Source: Paenibacillus kobensis NBRC 15729 (GTDB taxonomy: Bacteria > Bacillota > Bacilli > Paenibacillales > Paenibacillaceae). From it: 50,940 nt of DNA. A program made the translations under genes and the position numbers. The notes under the pieces were generated by a model that was not told the origin of the DNA, made no database searches, and worked only from the letters and a program-made list of their open reading frames with translations. The stretch spans positions 1-50,940 of the forward strand of contig NZ_BILZ01000044.1 of assembly GCF_004000825.1 (NCBI RefSeq), written 5' to 3'. Shown in pieces: positions 32,782 to 40,914 of the stretch (position 1 is its first letter; the number at the start of each line of letters is the position of its first letter).

Positions 32782-33744
32782 CTATACAAAAAGCTTACGA
32801 TACTCGCCGTATCCCTCTTCCTCCAGCTTGTCGACCGGTATAAACCGGAGCGCAGCGGAGTTGATGCAATAACGCAGTCCTCCCGCTTGCGGCGGTCCGT
32901 CCTCGAACACATGGCCCAGATGCGAATCCGCATATTGGCTTCGCACTTCGGTGCGAACCATTCCATGGGTCGTATCGAGATGCTCCGTCACGCCGGAGCC
33001 TGCGATCGGCTTCGTGAAGCTCGGCCATCCGCAGCCGGAATCGTACTTCTCCCGCGAGCTGAACAGCGCCTCGCCCGAGACGATGTCGACGTAGATGCCT
33101 TGCTCCTTATGGTCCCAGAACTCGTTGCGGAACGGCGGCTCGGTCGCGCTGTTCTGCGTCACCTCGAATTGAGCCGGCGTCAGCCTGCTGCGCAAGCTCG
33201 CCGCATCCTCGCGGTACTTCCAATTCTCCGCAATGAAGGCGTCCCGGCCCGAGCCTTTGCGGTACATCCGGTAACGAAGCGGCTGCTTCTTATGATAGTC
33301 TTGATGATAGTCCTCCGCCGGATAAAATGGCGTCGCCGGCTCGATTGACACCGCGATCGGCCGATCGAACCGTCCGCTCTCATTGAGCTCGCGCTTCGAA
33401 GCTTCGGCAAGCTCGCGCTGCTGCTCGCTGTGATAGAAGATTGCCGGACGGTAGGAATCGCCCCGGTCATGGAACTGTCCGCCGGCATCCGTCGGATCGA
33501 TCTGCCGCCAGAAGGTGTCCAGCAGCTTCGCATAAGGAAACTGCTGCGGATCGAACGTAATTTGAACCGCTTCGGTATGACCGGTGCCTCCCCGGCACAC
33601 TTCCTCGTAGGTCGGATTAACGGTCGTTCCTCCTGTATAGCCGGATACGACGCTAATAATGCCCGGCATTTCCTCAAACGGCTTCACCATGCACCAGAAG
33701 CAGCCTCCTGCGAAGGTGGCCAATTCGTTATGCTGCTCGCTCAT
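32782..33744 (-). CDS. msrAB: Fused peptide-methionine sulfoxide reductase MsrA-MsrB
   Basis: Bifunctional repair enzyme of 320 residues reducing both S- and R-methionine sulfoxides in proteins. The N-terminal MsrA domain has GCFWC with catalytic C15 (and C18), plus the YTGG motif. The C-terminal MsrB domain (about 180-315) has SGCGWPSF, the HLGHVF segment and catalytic C293 in [16 protein letters not shown] precedes the ATG. There is no signal peptide, so it acts in the cytoplasm. The fused A-B order matches many Firmicute enzymes. Confidence 0.95.
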   Translation of the reverse strand: MSEQHNELATFAGGCFWCMVKPFEEMPGIISVVSGYTGGTTVNPTYEEVCRGGTGHTEAVQITFDPQQFPYAKLLDTFWRQIDPTDAGGQFHDRGDSYRPAIFYHSEQQRELAEASKRELNESGRFDRPIAVSIEPATPFYPAEDYHQDYHKKQPLRYRMYRKGSGRDAFIAENWKYREDAASLRSRLTPAQFEVTQNSATEPPFRNEFWDHKEQGIYVDIVSGEALFSSREKYDSGCGWPSFTKPIAGSGVTEHLDTTHGMVRTEVRSQYADSHLGHVFEDGPPQAGGLRYCINSAALRFIPVDKLEEEGYGEYRKLFV

Positions 33745-33969
33745 CGTTCTTCGCTCCTCCCGCTGTTACGCGCACAATTTGCTTCGATTATACTCCAACT
33801 CCGCTAGCGGAACAAATGAGAACGGCGAGCATCCTCCGCTTATTTTTGTTACAATATAGTGAAGCTCGCAACCAATCCGGCATGTTCAATCGTCTTTACT
33901 AGAAAGCGCACGTCCGTTCATCTGACGCAGACGGCTTTACTAACGAACGCAAAGAGGTGAACGATTATT

Positions 33970-34395
33970 ATGCAAACCGAACTAGCAACAACGCCTGCCA
34001 CAAGGTCAGACCGCGCGCCGCGCAAACGCAGCCAGCGCGCATTCGTCATTTTTCTATTCATATGGGTGCTGCTCATCGCTTCCGGCATCGCTGGGGCGAA
34101 GCTATATACCGATCACATGAAATCCGAGATGACCGACAAGATCAACCAGCAGACTACTGCTCAGATTACCCAGATGCAGAAGCAATATGACGAGCGGCTG
34201 AAACAAGTCGAAACGGGCTACAAAGATGAAATTGCCGTACTGCAAGGCAAGGTTGACGCGCTTAACGAGCTTCTTACCTTCACGAAGGACAATGCCAATG
34301 CGAAGACCGACAACAGCAACAAGCTGTTCAGTCAGTTGAACGACGTGAAGAAGCAGCTGGATCAGCTCAAGAAGAATTTGGACGTACTGAAATGA
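33970..34395 (+). CDS. Single-pass membrane protein with coiled coil
   Basis: Protein of 141 residues of no recognised family. A basic N-terminus (RAPRKRSQR) leads into one transmembrane helix (about 24-44), followed by a long Gln/Lys/Glu-rich coiled coil (about 50-140) that would lie outside the cell. AAAGAGGTG provides the ribosome site. Its stop overlaps the next start (ATGA), so it is translationally coupled to the phosphodiester glycosidase gene, and the two membrane proteins probably work together at the cell surface. Confidence 0.8.
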   Translation: MQTELATTPATRSDRAPRKRSQRAFVIFLFIWVLLIASGIAGAKLYTDHMKSEMTDKINQQTTAQITQMQKQYDERLKQVETGYKDEIAVLQGKVDALNELLTFTKDNANAKTDNSNKLFSQLNDVKKQLDQLKKNLDVLK

Positions 34396-35465
34396 TGAAC
34401 ATGCCCGTCAAATTTCTTAACCGCTCCATGCTGCTCGTCGCCGCGCCGTTCGTCGGCATCATGATCTGGCTGCTTACGGCGCAGCTTACGATCATTTTGC
34501 AGCCGGAGCTTCATGAGGCCGCGCCGCAGGCAGAAACAGCAGACACGGGCGTGCGTCAAGCATTAGAAGGATTGGACCAAGCAGCGATATTGGCGAAAGA
34601 CACTCAGGCCTCCATTAAGAAACAAATCAGTATCTACGAGAAGACGAATGCGGACATTCGGATAATTGCCAATACCGCTTCGACTCAGGCTAAGCGGCCG
34701 CTAACGATTTATGACCGGCGCATTACAGGCAAGCTGGGTTCGACATCCGGCACCATTCAGTCGGACAAGCTCCGAGCGCAGCTGTTCTCGATCCGTGCGC
34801 AGAACTTCAGCGGCTACGCCCTGAAGGTGAAGCTCGGCAGCAAAGACGCGATGCGCATGGTGCTCGGCAACGATAAGTTCGGCGGCTCCGAGACGACGAT
34901 GTCCGCTGTGAAGCGGTATAAGGCAGCAGCAGGCGTCAATGCTGGCGGCTTCGCAGACGGACACGGCAAACGGTACCCGCTCAGCACGACCGTGTTGAAC
35001 GGCCAATATGTGAACGGCTTTGAGCCCTCCAACAAAGATTTGTTCTTCGTCGGTATGGATGAAGACAACAAACTAATCGGCGGCAAATTTACAAGCCGGG
35101 AACAGTTGGACCTGATGAAGCCGCAATTCGGCGCTTCATTCGTGCCTGTGCTGCTCCGCAACGGTCAGGCGATGCCGATCCCGAGCAAATGGCAGGTTAG
35201 CCCGCGGCGTGCACCTCGCACCGTTATTGCCAACTACAAGGACGATCAGTTGCTGTTCGTCGTCATCGACGGCTATAACGAGAACGGAAGCTCCGGCGCA
35301 ACGCTGGAGGAGATGCAAATCATCTTGAAACGGTTCGGCGCCGTCAATGCCTACAATCTAGATGGAGGCGGCTCATCGTCCCTCATCTTCAACGGACGCA
35401 TCGTGAACAATCCTTCCGATGGAAGGCTGCGGCCGCTGCCGACCCACTTCTTATTCTTCAAATAG
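34392..35465 (+). CDS. Phosphodiester glycosidase (NAGPA) family protein
   Basis: Membrane-anchored exported protein of 357 residues. One N-terminal helix (about 12-35), a short helical linker, then the NAGPA-type catalytic domain with GVNAGGF (about 180), RTVIANYKDD and the C-terminal NLDGGGSSSLIFNG signature. Members hydrolyse phosphodiester-linked sugars, such as the mammalian uncovering enzyme and bacterial wall or exopolysaccharide enzymes. Coupling to an upstream membrane coiled-coil gene suggests a surface polysaccharide or wall polymer role; the substrate is unknown. Confidence 0.88.
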   Translation: MMNMPVKFLNRSMLLVAAPFVGIMIWLLTAQLTIILQPELHEAAPQAETADTGVRQALEGLDQAAILAKDTQASIKKQISIYEKTNADIRIIANTASTQAKRPLTIYDRRITGKLGSTSGTIQSDKLRAQLFSIRAQNFSGYALKVKLGSKDAMRMVLGNDKFGGSETTMSAVKRYKAAAGVNAGGFADGHGKRYPLSTTVLNGQYVNGFEPSNKDLFFVGMDEDNKLIGGKFTSREQLDLMKPQFGASFVPVLLRNGQAMPIPSKWQVSPRRAPRTVIANYKDDQLLFVVIDGYNENGSSGATLEEMQIILKRFGAVNAYNLDGGGSSSLIFNGRIVNNPSDGRLRPLPTHFLFFK

Positions 35466-35506
35466 CATTAGCTCTTATGTATCTTCATTATGTGATGCGT
35501 GTGCAT

Positions 35507-35554
35507 AACAAAAAGGATGCCCGGCTTAAGCTTAAGCCGGGCATCCTTTTTGTT
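35507..35554. terminator. 48-bp perfect palindromic bidirectional terminator
   Basis: Perfect inverted repeat with A5 on one side and T5 on the other, placed between the convergent NAGPA-family and MFS genes. It would terminate transcripts from both strands. Confidence 0.92.
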
Positions 35555-35579
35555 GTTGTACTCCAACTACTCGTTTCGA

Positions 35580-37052
35580 TTAGTGGCCGCCCATCATCAT
35601 CACTTCTGGCTTCTCGGCACCTTCGCCGGAACCGCCAGGCTGACGCTTCGGACGGCTCAGCAGGAATCCGAACAGGACGCCGGCTGCGCCGATCCATACG
35701 AGCACTCCGAACGTGTCGCCGAACGAGTTCGACATGACTTTACCCATTTGCTCTTGACCGAGCTGAGGCAAGTAATGCTCAACCTTCTTATTCAGAATCG
35801 TCGTCAGAATGGCAATTGCGAACGACGTTACAACTTGCTGCATGGCTGCCGTCAAGGACGTAACGCGGCCGACAAGATCAGCTGGCGTCGATTGAATAAT
35901 GTGCGTGTTAAGCGGCATCATCGACAAGCCCATGCCTGCGCCAAGCAGCGCGAGCGGGATCATCAGTTCCACCGTGCCCGACTCCGTCGAGATGCCAGTC
36001 AGCAAGTAGCCGGCAACCGTAACGATCGCAAGACCTGCGACGACGAGCGGACGCGCGCCGATTTTATCGAACAGCTTGCCGCCCAGCGGCATGAAGATCG
36101 TGGACGCGATGGCCATAGGCAGCATCAGTACGCCTGTCTTCAACGGTCCGTAACCATTCGCTTGCTGCAGGAACAGCGGAATCAGGAACATCGTGCCGAA
36201 CAGTGCAACTTGGGATACCCATTGAACGATAATGCCCTTCGTGAAGTTGCCCGAACCGAATACGCGAAGCTCCAGAAGCGGTTGCTTGCGGCGCAGCTCG
36301 GCAATAATGAAGATAATCAAAGAAACAGCACCGATAATGATTCCGTAAATTGTTTTGTCCGAACCCCAGTCATTGCCGCCTTCGCTAATACCGTAAGCGA
36401 GCGCCGAGAATGCGATTGGTCCGAAGATAATGCCAAGAATGTCTAGCGTAGGCACTTGCTGACGTCCGATTGCCGGGAGCGTCTTAAGGCCGATCAGTAC
36501 GGCGATAACACCGACAGGTACGTTAATCAGGAAGATCCAATGCCATGTTGCGTCCTCAATCAGCCATCCGCCGAGAACCGGACCGAGAGCTGGTGCCAGC
36601 AGCATCGGAATGCCGATCATTCCCATGACTGCGCCGACTTTGCCCGGAGGCGCCAGACGGTACGTGAACGCCATCGCGATTGGAGCAACCATGCCCCCGC
36701 CTAAACCTTGAATAACGCGGTAAATAATAAGTTGTTCAACCGATCCAGCCAGTGCACACAGCGCCGAACCTACCGTGAACAAAATAATGGACAGAAGGAA
36801 AATGTTCTTCGCACCGTAACGGTCCGACAGCCAGCCTGCCAGCGGGATAACCGCCGCTTGTGCCAGCGCATAGCCGATAACCGTCCACTGAACGGTATTC
36901 ATCGTCGAATCGAAGTCCGTAACGAGGCCCGGAATCGCGACGTTCATTGCCGTACCATCGAGAATAACCATGAACATCCCGACGATAATCGCGAGCAGCG
37001 GCGCGATAATCGAGCTGATCGACTGTTCTTGTTTTATTGCCTCTTTCGTCAT
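35580..37052 (-). CDS. MFS drug efflux permease, DHA2/EmrB-QacA family
   Basis: Multidrug-type proton antiporter of 490 residues with about 14 transmembrane helices. Family motifs are LDGTAMNVAIPGL in helix 1, the loop GWLSDRYGAKN (motif A) and PALGPVLGGWLIED (motif C, antiporter). A short Gly/Lys-rich cytoplasmic tail ends in Met/Gly/His residues. It is divergent from a TetR regulator gene whose presumed operators lie in the shared upstream region, which is the usual arrangement for drug-inducible pumps. Confidence 0.93.
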   Translation of the reverse strand: MTKEAIKQEQSISSIIAPLLAIIVGMFMVILDGTAMNVAIPGLVTDFDSTMNTVQWTVIGYALAQAAVIPLAGWLSDRYGAKNIFLLSIILFTVGSALCALAGSVEQLIIYRVIQGLGGGMVAPIAMAFTYRLAPPGKVGAVMGMIGIPMLLAPALGPVLGGWLIEDATWHWIFLINVPVGVIAVLIGLKTLPAIGRQQVPTLDILGIIFGPIAFSALAYGISEGGNDWGSDKTIYGIIIGAVSLIIFIIAELRRKQPLLELRVFGSGNFTKGIIVQWVSQVALFGTMFLIPLFLQQANGYGPLKTGVLMLPMAIASTIFMPLGGKLFDKIGARPLVVAGLAIVTVAGYLLTGISTESGTVELMIPLALLGAGMGLSMMPLNTHIIQSTPADLVGRVTSLTAAMQQVVTSFAIAILTTILNKKVEHYLPQLGQEQMGKVMSNSFGDTFGVLVWIGAAGVLFGFLLSRPKRQPGGSGEGAEKPEVMMMGGH

Positions 37053-37117
37053 TGCTCTACTCCACTCCTTTGTTTCCTCTATTTCTGAAATTGACTGCCT
37101 ATGCGGATCGGGTTACA

Positions 37118-37145
37118 ATGATAGCATTGATCTGACACATAGCAA
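37118..37145 (-). promoter_or_regulatory. Promoter of the MFS pump gene
   Basis: Minus-strand TTGCTA (37140-37145) and TATCAT (37118-37123) with a 16-bp spacer, about 65 bp upstream of the pump start and 22 bp from the first palindromic operator. Confidence 0.5.
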
Positions 37146-37167
37146 GCAGATTCCAATTACGCATCCT

Positions 37168-37217
37168 GCGGACAATTGTCCGCTACGCTTATTGAATAAT
37201 AGCGGACAATTGTCCGT
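37168..37217. promoter_or_regulatory. Twin palindromic TetR operators
   Basis: GCGGACAATTGTCCGC (37168-37183) is a perfect 16-bp palindrome. The same 14-bp core CGGACAATTGTCCG recurs at 37203-37216. Centres are 34 bp apart in the region between the divergent MFS pump and TetR genes. This strongly suggests autoregulation and control of the pump. Confidence 0.85.
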
Positions 37218-37250
37218 TTGTCAATTCAAAAAAGGGAGAGAATTGAACCA

Positions 37251-37877
37251 ATGGTGACGCCCAAACGAAAGGACGCTCAACAACTGACAGAGCTCATACT
37301 GGATACGGCGCGCGATTTGTTCACGAAGTTCGGAGTCGATTCCGTTAGCATGCACCAGATCGCCAAGGCAGCCGGCGTAGGACAAGCTACGCTGTACCGC
37401 CGGTATACGCAGAAAGGCGATCTCTGTCTCGAGCTGATCGACGACCACTTCAACCGCTTCAAGAACGATATCGAGCAGCTGCTCGCATCGATTCACGATC
37501 AGCCTGTTCTAGATAGACTGAAGGCCGTGTTCCGCAGGCTCGTCGTATTCGCGAGCGACGAGACCGCTCTGCTGAAGGCCATTCACATATCACTCGTACA
37601 CAATCGCTGCATCGAGAACGACAAGCGCACCTTTTTTACGTCGCCACCTTATATGTTTCTTCACAGCACGCTCACGCACTTACTTAAGGAATCACAGGAC
37701 AGCGGTCAGACCGTGCCGTTCGATCCTGCTTTCACTGCCCATATTTATATTGCCTCACTTGCTCCATTCACATTGCAGCATCTGAGCGAAGATTATGGCA
37801 TGTCGACAGACGCAATCGTGGAGCAGCTGCTTAGAACGCTCATTTGCCCGTTGTTTAAACCGAATAACCCGGAATAG
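37251..37877 (+). CDS. TetR/AcrR-family repressor
   Basis: Regulator of 208 residues from the ATG at 37251, which has AGGGAG upstream; the frame is open 11 codons further through a TTG that lies beside the second operator. The N-terminal helix-turn-helix (about 25-60: VSMHQIAKAAGVGQATLYRRY) is typical. The C-terminal helical domain would bind the inducer. It is divergent from the MFS pump with two palindromic operators between, so it most likely represses the pump and itself. Confidence 0.92.
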   Translation: MVTPKRKDAQQLTELILDTARDLFTKFGVDSVSMHQIAKAAGVGQATLYRRYTQKGDLCLELIDDHFNRFKNDIEQLLASIHDQPVLDRLKAVFRRLVVFASDETALLKAIHISLVHNRCIENDKRTFFTSPPYMFLHSTLTHLLKESQDSGQTVPFDPAFTAHIYIASLAPFTLQHLSEDYGMSTDAIVEQLLRTLICPLFKPNNPE

Positions 37878-37903
37878 ACCTTTTCAAGGCTATCCGGGTT
37901 ATT
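37863..37903 (+). terminator. Terminator of the TetR gene
   Basis: AATAACCCGGA and TCCGGGTTATT arms with an inner TAG/CTA pair, followed by TTTGTC; it begins inside the last codons of the gene. Confidence 0.8.
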
Positions 37904-38047
37904 TGTCACTTAGGCACCCTTTTCTGAAAGCGCTTAATTTCGACATAGACAGGACTTGCGCCCTCCTTCTGGCGATTCATTGACGCTTGTCTGTGCTCCT
38001 ACGATAATGGAATAGGTAGATCCAACCATTCCCAGAGGAGTGATATC

Positions 38048-38653
38048 ATGTCCGGCAAAATTCTTATTCTGACCGGTGATGCAGCCGAAGTGCTCGAAGT
38101 GTACTATCCGTATTTCCGGATACTCGAAGCAGGGTACGAGGCGGTCATCGCGGCACCGCAGAAGAAAGTTCTGAACACGGTCTGTCACGACTTCATCGAA
38201 GGCTGGGATACATACACAGAGAAACCGGCACATCGTCTTGCGGCTGATATCGCTTTCGCCGATGTCGACCCTTCCGAGTATGCCGGCATCATCATTCCAG
38301 GCGGTCGCGCACCGGAGTTCATCCGCAACGATGCTGACCTGCCGCGAATCATTCGTCACTTCCTCGAAGAAGAGAAGCCGGTTGGCGCGATCTGCCACGG
38401 CGCGCAAGTATTCCTCGCCCTTAACGACAACAGCTTCTTCCAAGGCCGCACTCTAACCGCTTATAATGCTTGCCGCCTCGAAGTGGAGCGTCTTGGCGCA
38501 ACCTACGCCGAAGAAACGCTGCATGTAGACGGCAATCTGATCTCGGGTCATGCTTGGCCGGATCTGCCGGGCTTCATGCGCGAGTTTCTAAGCGCATTGC
38601 AGAACAACCGCCAATCGTCCGACTTCGAACAACAAGCCTCGAACGCGATTTAA
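38048..38653 (+). CDS. DJ-1/PfpI-family protein
   Basis: Class I glutamine-amidotransferase-like protein of 201 residues. The nucleophile elbow AICHGAQ places the reactive cysteine at C116 next to H117, and GRAPEFIRND lies before it, as in PfpI/YraA-type proteins. Members act as stress proteins, deglycases or proteases, and the exact activity cannot be assigned. GAGGAG lies just upstream of the ATG. It is a single gene with a strong terminator. Confidence 0.9.
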   Translation: MSGKILILTGDAAEVLEVYYPYFRILEAGYEAVIAAPQKKVLNTVCHDFIEGWDTYTEKPAHRLAADIAFADVDPSEYAGIIIPGGRAPEFIRNDADLPRIIRHFLEEEKPVGAICHGAQVFLALNDNSFFQGRTLTAYNACRLEVERLGATYAEETLHVDGNLISGHAWPDLPGFMREFLSALQNNRQSSDFEQQASNAI

Positions 38654-38657
38654 TATA

Positions 38658-38701
38658 GACAAACCAAGGGCCGTCTCCTAGGAGACGGCCCTTGGTTTGT
38701 C
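38658..38701 (+). terminator. 44-bp perfect palindromic terminator
   Basis: Perfect inverted repeat centred at 38679/38680 with a short T-containing tail, right after the DJ-1/PfpI stop codon. Confidence 0.85.
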
Positions 38702-38777
38702 GTGGCGGCAGTTAGTCATTGGTTAAGTCGGGGTTAGAGCAAGAACAAAAGGCGGGTGTGCGTTTTGCCGCTTTATC

Positions 38778-38977
38778 TTCATTGCATTAAGTACAACGAA
38801 TACGGTTGCTTAACGACCTATAATGCCGTTTCGTTGCATTTCATACAACGAAATAATGAGGCAACCCGCCGAATTGGCCTGATTTCAACCTTATCGAAGT
38901 TTCCTCATTGTATGAATTACAACGAGTCTCCCTGAGCGTTAATTAACCTCTTCACTCATGGTATGAAATACAATGAG
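38778..38977. repeat. Four related 23-bp imperfect palindromes
   Basis: Within an otherwise gene-free 400-bp stretch (38702-39108), four copies of a short dyad occur at 38778-38800, 38829-38852, 38904-38926 and 38955-38977. The arms resemble CTCATTGTA and TACAACGAG, and the AT-rich centre varies. Centres are about 52, 74 and 51 bp apart. They are not followed by T runs. They could be binding sites for one protein or a dispersed intergenic repeat family; nothing else was recognised here. Confidence 0.7.
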
Positions 38978-39108
38978 CCCGCTCCGCAACACCACATCTA
39001 CAAGCAAGCGTTAACTCCGATCAAATGAACTTCGCTTCTATGGTCATACATTACTGCCGTGGAAATCCGGCGTCGTCGGACGACATTCCGGTCTCCACAC
39101 GGCATGAC

Positions 39109-39903
39109 CTATGACACTTCAATAACAACCGACTTGATCTTCACTGGAGTGACCGGCGTGCTTGTTTCCCCCGTCATCTCGTTTACTTTGACTTTAGATT
39201 TGCTGATCGCATGCACGACATCAAGCCCTTCGGTCACTTTGCCGAAAATCGAATAGTTCGGATATTGGTTCAAGTTCTCGCTGTCCGTACCCGTGCAAAT
39301 GAAGAATTGGCTGCCGTTCGTGTTCGGACCCGCGTTCGCCATCGCGACGATGCCGTCCTCGTACTTATGGCCATTGTCCAGTTCATCCTCGAACGAGTAC
39401 CCTGGGCCGCCTTGTCCTGTCCCAAGCGGATCGCCCGATTGGATGACGAAATTATCAAGGATGCGGTGGAAAATAATATCGTTATAATAACCGTCCTGCG
39501 AAAGCGTAACGAAGTTGTTCACCGTCTTCGGCGCGTCCTTCGCGAACAGCTCGATCGTGAACGAACCCGCTGTCGTCGTCACTTTGGCCTTGTACGTTTT
39601 CGCGGTATCAATCGTCATCTCAGGCGCCTTCGTATAACCTTTGCCCACTCGAATCGTCGCTTTCTTCGCATCGTAGTTGACCGGTTTACCAATGGACTCC
39701 GACACGAAACGGAGCGGTACGTATGTCGTTCCTTTATACAGGAACGCACCGTCTCCTGGCGGCTTCTTCTCTACCCCATCGAATAAAAACGTAATCTTCT
39801 TGAAATCTACCACGATCGTCCCGCTCGCTGCATACGCCGTCGCCGCACTGAGGAGCAGTCCGACCAACAGCCCGATAACGAGCCCTTGCAGTCGATGTTT
39901 CAA
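39109..39903 (-). CDS. Secreted cyclophilin (peptidyl-prolyl isomerase) with stalk domain
   Basis: Exported peptidyl-prolyl cis-trans isomerase of 264 residues. The start is taken as a TTG at 39903 because GAGGGAG lies 6 nt upstream and a clean signal peptide follows (MKHRLQGLVIGLLVGLLLS, ending ATAYA); the frame is open further upstream. A copper-amine-oxidase N-terminal-type stalk domain follows at about 27-85 (YVPLRFVSESIGKPVNYD). The cyclophilin domain (about 90-255) carries FHRILDNFVIQSGD and GSQFFICTG. It probably assists folding of exported proteins at the cell surface. Confidence 0.9.
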   Translation of the reverse strand: MKHRLQGLVIGLLVGLLLSAATAYAASGTIVVDFKKITFLFDGVEKKPPGDGAFLYKGTTYVPLRFVSESIGKPVNYDAKKATIRVGKGYTKAPEMTIDTAKTYKAKVTTTAGSFTIELFAKDAPKTVNNFVTLSQDGYYNDIIFHRILDNFVIQSGDPLGTGQGGPGYSFEDELDNGHKYEDGIVAMANAGPNTNGSQFFICTGTDSENLNQYPNYSIFGKVTEGLDVVHAISKSKVKVNEMTGETSTPVTPVKIKSVVIEVS

Positions 39904-40074
39904 AGTTAACTCCCTCTTTTCAGTTGGATTGTACATGCCATTCGGCACGACCTTCAATTATTCGACGGAATCGCTCTAAATCCCTGCACGCTTCATGAAC
40001 GAACCTTTACTCATAGGACAACCGGTAGCAGGCATACATCATAAGGTCATCCCATCCGAGTTAGGAGGAATACC

Positions 40075-40344
40075 GTGCTGCGTTCCAATCAAGAAATCCT
40101 CATCGTTGTCGTCCCGATGTCTGCGATCCGGGAATTCATTGCTGTCGATATGATCGGAAGCACCGCATTCTATTACACCTTGAAGCTGGCGCTCCGTAAG
40201 CTTATATTCGTCGATATCTTCGCCATCGCCGGGAGTATTATACTGCCCATTGTGTACAAACAAATCTTTCACCGCAAACCGTCAGCTGAACAGGAACGCA
40301 CCAAGAAGATCCCTATGAATAAAGCGTCAGGCACAATGGCCTGA
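40075..40344 (+). CDS. Small single-pass membrane protein, unknown
   Basis: Protein of 89 residues with a GTG start preceded by TAGGAGGA, a strong ribosome site that argues for a real gene. The first part is hydrophobic and amphipathic, a clear transmembrane segment lies at about 43-63 (LIFVDIFAIAGSIILPIVY), and a basic tail follows. I do not recognise the family. The stop codon lies inside the terminator stem. Confidence 0.65.
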   Translation: MLRSNQEILIVVVPMSAIREFIAVDMIGSTAFYYTLKLALRKLIFVDIFAIAGSIILPIVYKQIFHRKPSAEQERTKKIPMNKASGTMA

Positions 40345-40350
40345 CGCTTT
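40321..40350 (+). terminator. Terminator overlapping the small membrane protein stop
   Basis: AAAGCGTCAGGC and GCCTGACGCTTT form a perfect 12-bp stem with a 6-nt loop; the TGA stop is in the right arm. ATTCTG follows, so the T run is provided mainly by the stem. Confidence 0.75.
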
Positions 40351-40389
40351 ATTCTGTGCCCTTCCGTCTCGCAACGCTCGGTCCGTAAG

Positions 40390-40887
40390 TCAGACTGCGG
40401 GATTGATGCGGACTGCTGCCTGCTTGCCGCTTACCTGAATGCCCGTCGCCTTCGTACCGGCCGGAGCCAGATCGGCGGACAACCGCTCCAAAAGCTGCTT
40501 CGCCGGCGCCTGTTCATGCTTGCCTTGAAGCCGCACGACGAGCAGGACAGCATTGCCCGATGCAAGCAGCTTCTCTGCTTGGCGCCGCTTCGTATCGTAA
40601 TCATGCTCCTCGATCGAGGCGGACAGCCGCAGCTCCTTCTCCTTCGCGGGCTGCTCGCGCAGCCGCTCTTCCCGCTTCTGCTGCGATTGCTCCTTCTTCG
40701 CCTCGCCGCGGGAGACTAGCTTGCACGGCGGCGGGAAGCTCATCGGTGAAGTGCAGACCAGATCCGCCTTCAACTGCTTCGCCATCGCAAGCGCCTCATC
40801 CCTGGATACGATGCCGAGTGATTCGCCTTCCAATCCGGTCAAGTCCACTTCCTTGGACTTGATCTTCTCATTCATTAACAAACTCAT
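40390..40887 (-). CDS. Divergent IF-3-like protein
   Basis: Protein of 165 residues with the two-domain layout of translation initiation factor IF-3. The N-terminal part has LMNEKIKSKEV, GIVSRDEALAMAK and PPPCKL (canonical IF-3 has NE.I...V, GI.S..EAL..A and PPVCRI). A Lys/Glu/Gln-rich linker and the C-terminal KELRLSASIEEHDYDTKRRQAEKLL follow. It is not beside rpmI and rplT, where the housekeeping infC normally sits, and many conserved residues are changed. It is probably an accessory paralogue acting on the 30S subunit, perhaps under special conditions. It lies 27 bp from the AraC gene upstream and may be co-transcribed. Confidence 0.8.
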   Translation of the reverse strand: MSLLMNEKIKSKEVDLTGLEGESLGIVSRDEALAMAKQLKADLVCTSPMSFPPPCKLVSRGEAKKEQSQQKREERLREQPAKEKELRLSASIEEHDYDTKRRQAEKLLASGNAVLLVVRLQGKHEQAPAKQLLERLSADLAPAGTKATGIQVSGKQAAVRINPAV

Positions 40888-40914
40888 GTCTGCTTTCTTC
40901 CCTTTCGCTGCCTC

